From: Symsagittifera roscoffensis
Lineage: Eukaryota; Xenacoelomorpha; Acoela; Convolutidae
Direction: 5' to 3'
Assembly (NCBI RefSeq): GCF_963678635.1
Contig: NC_087062.1
Location: 28,484,833 to 28,548,832 of the forward strand
Length of the DNA: 64,000 nt
Shown: one piece after another, positions 60,319 to 64,000 of the stretch
How the letters are laid out: each line of letters starts with the position of its first letter
Position numbering within the stretch: position 1 is the first letter of the stretch
The notes under the pieces: generated by a model
The model's database searches: none
Seen by the model: only the letters and a program-made list of their open reading frames with translations
What the model was told of the DNA's origin: nothing
Translations under genes and position numbers: made by a program

Positions 60319-60552
60319 TTATGTTTGCAAATGAAAATCTAAATTCATTGCTAGTAGTATTCTAAATACAAAAGTTTGTTCTGGCTTTTGCCGAACTATC
60401 ATATAACTATATGGTAAGTTTCTGCTTTGTCGTATGTCGTCTCTGGTTCGAGGTCTTCTTCCAATTCCGGGTAGTTCTGTTATCGTTCGGAATATTGGCT
60501 CTGATCTATTGAGTCGTAGAGACATTTCGATTAAATTATTGTCGTATAACAT
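60319..60552 (-). CDS. Family X leader ORF, 77 codons (copy 2)
   Basis: Same length as 21076-21309, with only Lys/Arg and Ile/Val replacements and several silent changes. Starts 88 nt inside the LTR. See the copy 1 entry for features. Confidence 0.65.
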   Translation of the reverse strand: MLYDNNLIEMSLRLNRSEPIFRTITELPGIGRRPRTRDDIRQSRNLPYSYMIVRQKPEQTFVFRILLAMNLDFHLQT

Positions 60553-60619
60553 TCTGTAAATGTTTTGTCTAAATTCTAATCTATTATTGGTTAATTCTAA
60601 GCTATTAAGGTCTTGTTCG

Positions 60620-60637
60620 AGACTTATGGTCGCACCA
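60620..60637 (-). other. Family X copy 2 primer binding site
   Basis: TGGTGCGACCATAAG in element sense, two bases from the 5' LTR, identical to copy 1. Confidence 0.7.
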
Positions 60638-60639
60638 GA

Positions 60640-61049
60640 TGAGTTAGGACCGATGGGTATAACTCATAGAGTAATTTCGGATAGGGTACACCGTCTGCTC
60701 GTCACGCTATCTTATTTTCGGCCGGATAGGTTCGTGCAACTTCTTAGTCTAATACCGATCCTAATCTTACTCTTATACTGTCTAGTCTCAGGTTGTTTAA
60801 CTAGTCTCTGCTAGGCTCAATAGATCTAGGGTATACTGGTTTATTGCGGCTGCTGAAGTACTCGGGAGAGTTCAACTAATTTCTAAGTTAAATTCAAATC
60901 TCTCTGGTGCTGAAATTACAAGTAACTTCAGCACTTACAAATAAGTGGATTGTTAGTTAGATGGATCATGATTGGTTAATATTAAATACTTTACATTGGT
61001 AAAATATCTAATTTATCCAATCATAAAATGTAGTTTAGATCAGGTTCCA
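60640..61049 (-). repeat. Family X copy 2, 5' LTR
   Basis: 410 bp with TG..CA ends, followed by the primer site in element sense. Confidence 0.92.
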
Positions 61050-61699
61050 GTAACGAATGAATATGTCAGGGTAAATTTAATCTTCAGCCTAATTTTTTTT
61101 TGTTTTGAAAACAATCACATGCTTCTCGCAAAAACAATGACGTACATCTCGTTTCTGAAGCAAAAACTATTTCTCTTGTTTTATGTTTTTATAGAGAATT
61201 AAAAATTGAAAAATGACCATTAAAGTGCGGTTTTTGCTTCGAGCAAAACAATCCGGACTACTTAGCTCGCGTTAGCTGTTGTTTCGACTTTCAACACTTG
61301 CGATGCAACACAAACGTAGCATTGTAAAGTATCAGACAAAAAACGAGACAAAAACAACTAAAACTTTTTTAGTCTAAGCCAACAAGTCGACGGAATTATT
61401 TTTCAAAATTCGAAAATTATTTCAGCAGCAAAAATTCCATATATTTGCTTGAATTATCGGACCAAGTTAACATCCTCCCCCTATTACGCTAGCAAAACTA
61501 TATACGTCGGACAAAACGCTTGCTAGGAATAAAGGGTCCTTTCTACTTTCTATCTTAGAAAGTAAATCTAAAATTCGCTGAGAAATATTTTATTAGAAAA
61601 GAAGTTAGTATGAATTTACAGCAAGTTGCCTTTTGACTCAATATCTATTTTAACGGTGAGATTAGCGATATTTTCACTGAGAGTAGATATTATTTTAGA

Positions 61700-61850
61700 G
61701 ATTGGTTGCGGGTGGTTGAAGAGAGTGGTGTTGGTGTTAGAAGAGATATTGTTGGGAATATTAGAGAGGGAGGTTGTGGTGTTAGAAGAGAAATTGTTGG
61801 GTTATTAGAGAGGGAGGTTGTGGTGTTAGAAGAGATATTGTTGGGAATGA
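61700..61850. repeat. Minisatellite, about three units of 45-50 bp
   Basis: Units contain GTGTTAGAAGAGATATTGTTGG and TTAGAGAGGGAGGTTGTGG. The 60-codon frames across it are a by-product of the repeat. Confidence 0.7.
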
Positions 61851-61939
61851 ATTCCCGTAGTTTTGAGCTTCTATTTATACTCAGATGAGAAATCGTACCA
61901 CTTTTCGTATCAAATGAGAAGTTACTTCTTAACTTCGTA

Positions 61940-62000
61940 TTCTCTATTTGTACATTCGTATTTTACGAGATGAGTGTTTCGTATGCTCGTATTTTACGAG
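61940..62000. repeat. Repeated hairpin TCGTATTTTACGA
   Basis: Two copies (near 61945 and 61990) of the perfect stem TCGTA/TACGA with a 3-base loop. Confidence 0.55.
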
Positions 62001-62281
62001 AGGAATCGTTAATATTCGCATTGAATGAGAACAGTCGTTTCAATTCTCAATGCTTAAAACGTTATACGAATTATTCCAATAGCATTTCCCTTCCTTTTGC
62101 AAGGGAATAAAAACATATTTCTTTTGTGGTGGCGGCGGCGTCACATTTTGTGAACGCAATAAAATAATTCATGTTTCTGTTTCGATTTGAAATTAGAACA
62201 CCCCGCCCTCTCCCCCACCCCCAAATCCATTTAGATCTTAACTTGGTCTAATTGGGTGGGGAGGATGTTAACCGAATTATC

Positions 62282-64000
62282 TTTAAATTGACAAAACTGT
62301 CACAAAGCACAAAGCCCACATCTATCTAAGCATTTAAAATCATTTACCGAGCGGCAAATAAGCCGAAAACACTTGAGTGAACTACAGTGAAGCCGAAAAA
62401 AAGGATGTCAAAGACAATTTTGAGCTATAGCATTTAGAAATTCAAAATTTTTGCGCTCTATTTTCAGAGACTCTTAAAAACAGAACAATTTGTCTTGCAT
62501 TTGAATTGATTCAAATTTGGGGAAACAAGTGGCTATGGCAGTAGCCGAATCCCTTAAAGGAAAAAAATAAATAGCATATAATTAAGCAAAATCGAAATTG
62601 GTATCAACCTGGTAGAAAAAAATCATGCTTTGAGCGGAAACATCATTCTTTGATCTCTGCGCCGACAAAAATTAAGTGGGCTAACGAAAGTCCGACTAGT
62701 TAGCTTTTCAAAAAACAATAATTTCATAGCATCGAAAAAAAGACCGACACTCGAACTCTAATTTTACGTTCCGACTTCGTGTGCTTTACCTCTGGATCAA
62801 GTGGGAAGGGCCTTGATTGTCAAGTAAATGGGATAAACAAGCAAAAAGAGATTAAATTCATGCAGCTCCAGGAGTTGAACCCAAGACCTGGATCCTGTAA
62901 GAAAAATTGTTTCCAAATACAAGTCACTTGCTCTCGCAAGTGAAAAAAAATAGAAGCATATATCCTCGGATAGGTTGCCCTCAAATCATTTCTGACATAT
63001 TATCTAACCACATCTGAAAGATAAAGATGAAATATCGAATGAAAAGTTATCACAGATGAGTATTTTTGTAAATACTAGATGAGGGAATCAGTAATCAGTT
63101 GATTTCCTAATCTAATATTTAAAAACATACTTCGTTCCACGGGTTTGAAAATTTTCAAGCTAGAAATATCGGATTATCTGATGCACTCATATTCTCTAAC
63201 ATATCAAGTTTCATTGTCATACGTTAGTTGGTCCAAACTGGAATTACGCATAAAAAGATGTGACAAATCTCAATTTCAATTATACTTTGATTGAGGAGGT
63301 AAAATAATCCAATATAAAATGAGACAAGACTGCTCGTATCAGGGAGAAGCCCTGAATGTTCCGACTGTCTGCAAAGGTTTATGGAGCAGTAATAACATTG
63401 AAAAATTAAAAGTAACAAAACAAAATGAACAATTATATTCTAAAATTTGAAACTTTTTATGAAAATCATCCCCCACACGCCATATAATATACAAAAGAAT
63501 AGATTTCGCTACTTGTAACAAATCAATTATGGCGAATAAGTTTCTTTCAACCAATTTGGAACGATTTCTAAGACGGATTAACTCTCCGCTTACGCGTTAA
63601 TAGCGCGAAATATATCGCGCTTTAATTGTCCCAGATTGGCCAAAATGGCCATCTTTTAACCCTCGTAACTTTACGAAAAATGATCACAGATGAAATATCT
63701 TTTCAATTTTGAGCTCAAGACAACAAAACCTTTCGAATGATATTTTAAAAATTCCGTCAAAATTGGCTAGTTAAAAAGTCGAAATTTGTCTGAAGAAAAA
63801 AAGACCCACCCCGAGCACAAATTTTCCATTACTTTCGTATCGAAAATCGGAACAAAAAAGATTTATATTAGAAATTTCTTCGGTGAGATCAAATTTTTAA
63901 AAAATGTTCTTTTTTTTAAAGTTTTAGATATGTTTACAAAATTAAATACTGCAGAAAATTCTGTTATTGAACATCTTTGGTGCTGTTTTAAAATGTATCG
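62282..64000. other. AT-rich sequence to the window end
   Basis: No gene recognised. It contains weak tRNA-like remnants (62738-62945) and a cluster of short palindromes at 63602-63652 (AGCGCGA..TCGCGCT and TTGGCCAAAATGGCCAT). Confidence 0.45.
62735..62825 (-). pseudogene. tRNA-like remnant, possible SINE head
   Basis: On the minus strand GAGGTAAAGC resembles an A box, GAGTTCGAGTGTC resembles a B box, and a run of seven T follows about 5 bases later as a Pol III terminator. The acceptor stem does not pair, so this is not a working tRNA. A second B-box-like GGGTTCAACTCC lies at 62871-62882. Confidence 0.25.

Larger units (their letters stand above)
51917..61049 (-). mobile_element. Family X LTR retroelement, copy 2 (9.1 kb, gag-RT retained, integrase and env deleted)
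   Basis: 410 bp LTRs with one difference seen, and target duplication GTAA (51913-51916 and 61050-61053). It has the same ends, primer site, leader and 3' sequence as copy 1. Inside, minus-strand order is: leader ORF, pre-gag ORF, gag, protease, RT, RNase H, then a junction near 52680 directly into the 3' untranslated region. Integrase and all downstream genes are missing. Gag-protease has two in-frame stops and one frameshift, so this copy is defective although young. Confidence 0.92.
61459..62273. mobile_element. Foldback element with 8 bp target duplication
   Basis: Flanked by GAATTATC at 61451-61458 and 62274-62281. The left end is GGACCAAGTTAACATCCTCC; the right end, reverse complemented, is GGTTAACATCCTCCCCACCC. 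It contains a minisatellite at 61700-61850 and hairpin repeats. The ends match the short element at 32496-32697. No transposase is present; the superfamily is not certain. Confidence 0.7.

Noticed and set aside
61626-61888. Two 60-codon frames as genes
   Set aside because: Produced by the minisatellite; the same repeat is open in two frames.
63339-63554. 71-codon minus frame starting MVERNLFAI as a gene
   Set aside because: No domain, no splice or promoter context, AT-rich; a short similarity to 51710-51907 is limited to about a dozen bases.

Overview
The window looks like AT-rich chromosomal DNA of an animal. Two plus-strand genes have GT-AG introns, the AT-rich introns are full of small foldback elements, and there are four LTR retrotransposons plus relics of others. 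The species cannot be named from the sequence; a marine or other invertebrate is only a guess.

Host genes. Gene 1 (exons from 1352 to 26117, 5' end outside the window) encodes a BAR-RhoGAP protein of the RICH/ARHGAP17-ARHGAP44-SH3BP1 type. Eleven exons join in phase into 570 codons with a proline-rich tail, and an AATAAA lies 120 bp past the stop. Gene 2 (exons between 42568 and 46750, incomplete at both ends) encodes an unrecognised protein with a charged N-terminal segment, one hydrophobic segment and a Ser-rich tail. A 200-base assembly gap (43019-43218) lies in its first visible intron.

Retroelement family X (name used only here). Copy 1 (9327-21805, minus strand, inside an intron of gene 1) and copy 2 (51917-61049, minus strand) have 408-410 bp LTRs, 4 bp target duplications and almost no LTR divergence. 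Both are internal deletion derivatives with complementary losses. Copy 2 keeps a very large gag, protease, RT and RNase H. Copy 1 keeps integrase and a long block downstream of it: three small ORFs, a 377-codon ORF without Met, an 872-codon class III-like envelope glycoprotein and a 601-codon ORF of unknown function. Several of these ORFs join through overlapping or abutting stop and start codons (ATGA twice, TAAATG once). Both copies also carry two ORFs ahead of gag, one of 77 codons and one of about 155 codons. The 77-codon ORF differs between copies mostly at silent sites. Together the copies imply a complex retrovirus-like element with several extra genes, the best candidate here for something undescribed.

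Retroelement family Y. Copy 3 (34703-40865, minus strand) is a near-complete Ty3/gypsy element with 210 bp LTRs, gag and pol in different frames and one frameshift in integrase. Copy 4 (47936-50081, plus strand) is an old derivative in which gag is joined to the integrase tail. In both, the gag ATG is formed by the last LTR base plus the first bases of the primer binding site.

Other content. There is a decayed BEL/Pao integrase end (260-940), a gag zinc-knuckle relic (32866-33190), several non-autonomous foldback transposons (two with 8 bp target duplications), a dispersed repeat family in the introns, short tandem repeats and weak tRNA-like remnants near 62.8 kb. All coordinates, splice joins and comparisons were done by eye.
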